DNA of 6,106 bases, taken from contig DOMD01000039.1 of NCBI GenBank assembly GCA_003510525.1, positions 1,357-7,462 on the forward strand, written 5' to 3'. This document shows positions 5,822 to 6,106 of the stretch, in pieces; positions within the stretch are counted from its first letter, which is position 1; every line of letters begins with the position of its first letter. A model generated the notes under the pieces. That model worked only from the letters and a program-made list of their open reading frames with translations, searched no databases and was not told the origin of the DNA. The position numbers and the translations under genes were made by a program. This stretch comes from Candidatus Omnitrophota bacterium. Its GTDB lineage: Bacteria > Omnitrophota > Gorgyraeia > Gygaellales > UBA12090.

Positions 5822-6106
5822 ATGACGCGGATATCATTTCAGACCAAAAGTTGCTGTTTTCTCGCGGAGTTTAATAATAGCTTAACCGCGCGGGACATTA
5901 TTACGCATCTTCCCCTGGACGCCGTGATTTCCACATGGGGAGATGAAATTTATTTTGAAGCAGGAATTATTGCTTCTTGCGATGATGGCGCGTTAAGTTC
6001 CGAGGTTGAAGCGGGTGATGTTGCCTATTGGCCGCAGGGAAGGTGTATTTGCGTGTTCTTTGGGCCAACGCCTATGAGCAAAACAGAAAGGCCTCAACCG
6101 GCAAGC
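5822..6106 (+). CDS. cyclophilin-like-fold protein (TM1367/DUF369 type), 3' end cut by window
   Basis: The frame stays open from this ATG to the window edge, giving 95 residues of a protein whose family is usually about 120-130 long, so roughly the last quarter is missing. It matches the family I remember from Thermotoga TM1367, a small cytoplasmic protein with a cyclophilin-like beta barrel and no established function or proven prolyl-isomerase activity. Diagnostic stretches are STWGDEIYF (37-45) and GDVAYWPQGRCICVFFGPTP (65-84), followed by MS and a QPAS segment (92-95). Four-residue-scale oddities are the adjacent Cys11-Cys12 and the Cys75/Cys77 pair. The N-terminal strand aligns well with the family start, supporting this ATG. 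However, the only Shine-Dalgarno-like sequence (AAAAGGGAG, 5791-5799) ends 22 nt upstream, which is too far for normal use, and no in-frame start lies closer to it. Confidence 0.85.
   Translation, partial: MTRISFQTKSCCFLAEFNNSLTARDIITHLPLDAVISTWGDEIYFEAGIIASCDDGALSSEVEAGDVAYWPQGRCICVFFGPTPMSKTERPQPAS

Overview
The window is an ordinary-looking bacterial chromosomal segment of moderate, slightly AT-leaning composition. It is densely packed, with Shine-Dalgarno-led genes and sigma70-type -10 boxes (two TATAAT boxes with extended TGn). The organism is probably diderm: one gene encodes a signal-peptide TPR protein and the next an inner-membrane-anchored AsmA-like protein. The RecN variant (HGPHDHQ and SSGE motifs in place of the usual HGQHEHQ and SGGE), together with the gene style, makes me lean towards the PVC/Omnitrophota side of the tree. 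That is inference from memory and is not proven by the window.

Layout. Positions 1-316 hold a cold-shock protein gene with a strong ribosome binding site and a 3' hairpin terminator. Positions 392-2074, on the minus strand, hold recN (DNA double-strand-break repair ATPase), convergent with the cold-shock gene. Positions 2075-2242 are a divergent intergenic region with a short hairpin abutting an extended -10 promoter. Reading rightward from it are a 57-residue basic orphan protein (2243-2416), a nitroreductase-family flavoprotein (2453-3082), an exported TPR protein (3127-3654) and a 695-residue AsmA-like protein (3623-5710). All are closely spaced and the last two overlap by 32 nt, so they plausibly form one operon. 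Positions 5711-5821 carry a second, related hairpin and another extended -10 promoter. They lead into a cyclophilin-like-fold protein of the TM1367/DUF369 type, which is cut by the right edge (5822-6106).

How the genes fit together. The TPR/AsmA-like pair is the most coherent functional unit: the gene overlap suggests coupled translation, and both products belong to the envelope (periplasm and inner membrane). cspA, recN, the nitroreductase and the cyclophilin-like gene are common housekeeping or accessory families with no evident joint pathway.

I see no mobile element, CRISPR array, tRNA, rRNA or recognisable defence system. The observations most worth checking are the unrecognised 57-residue gene, the duplicated hairpin element next to two promoters, the RecN signature-motif variant, and the overlapping TPR/AsmA-like pair.
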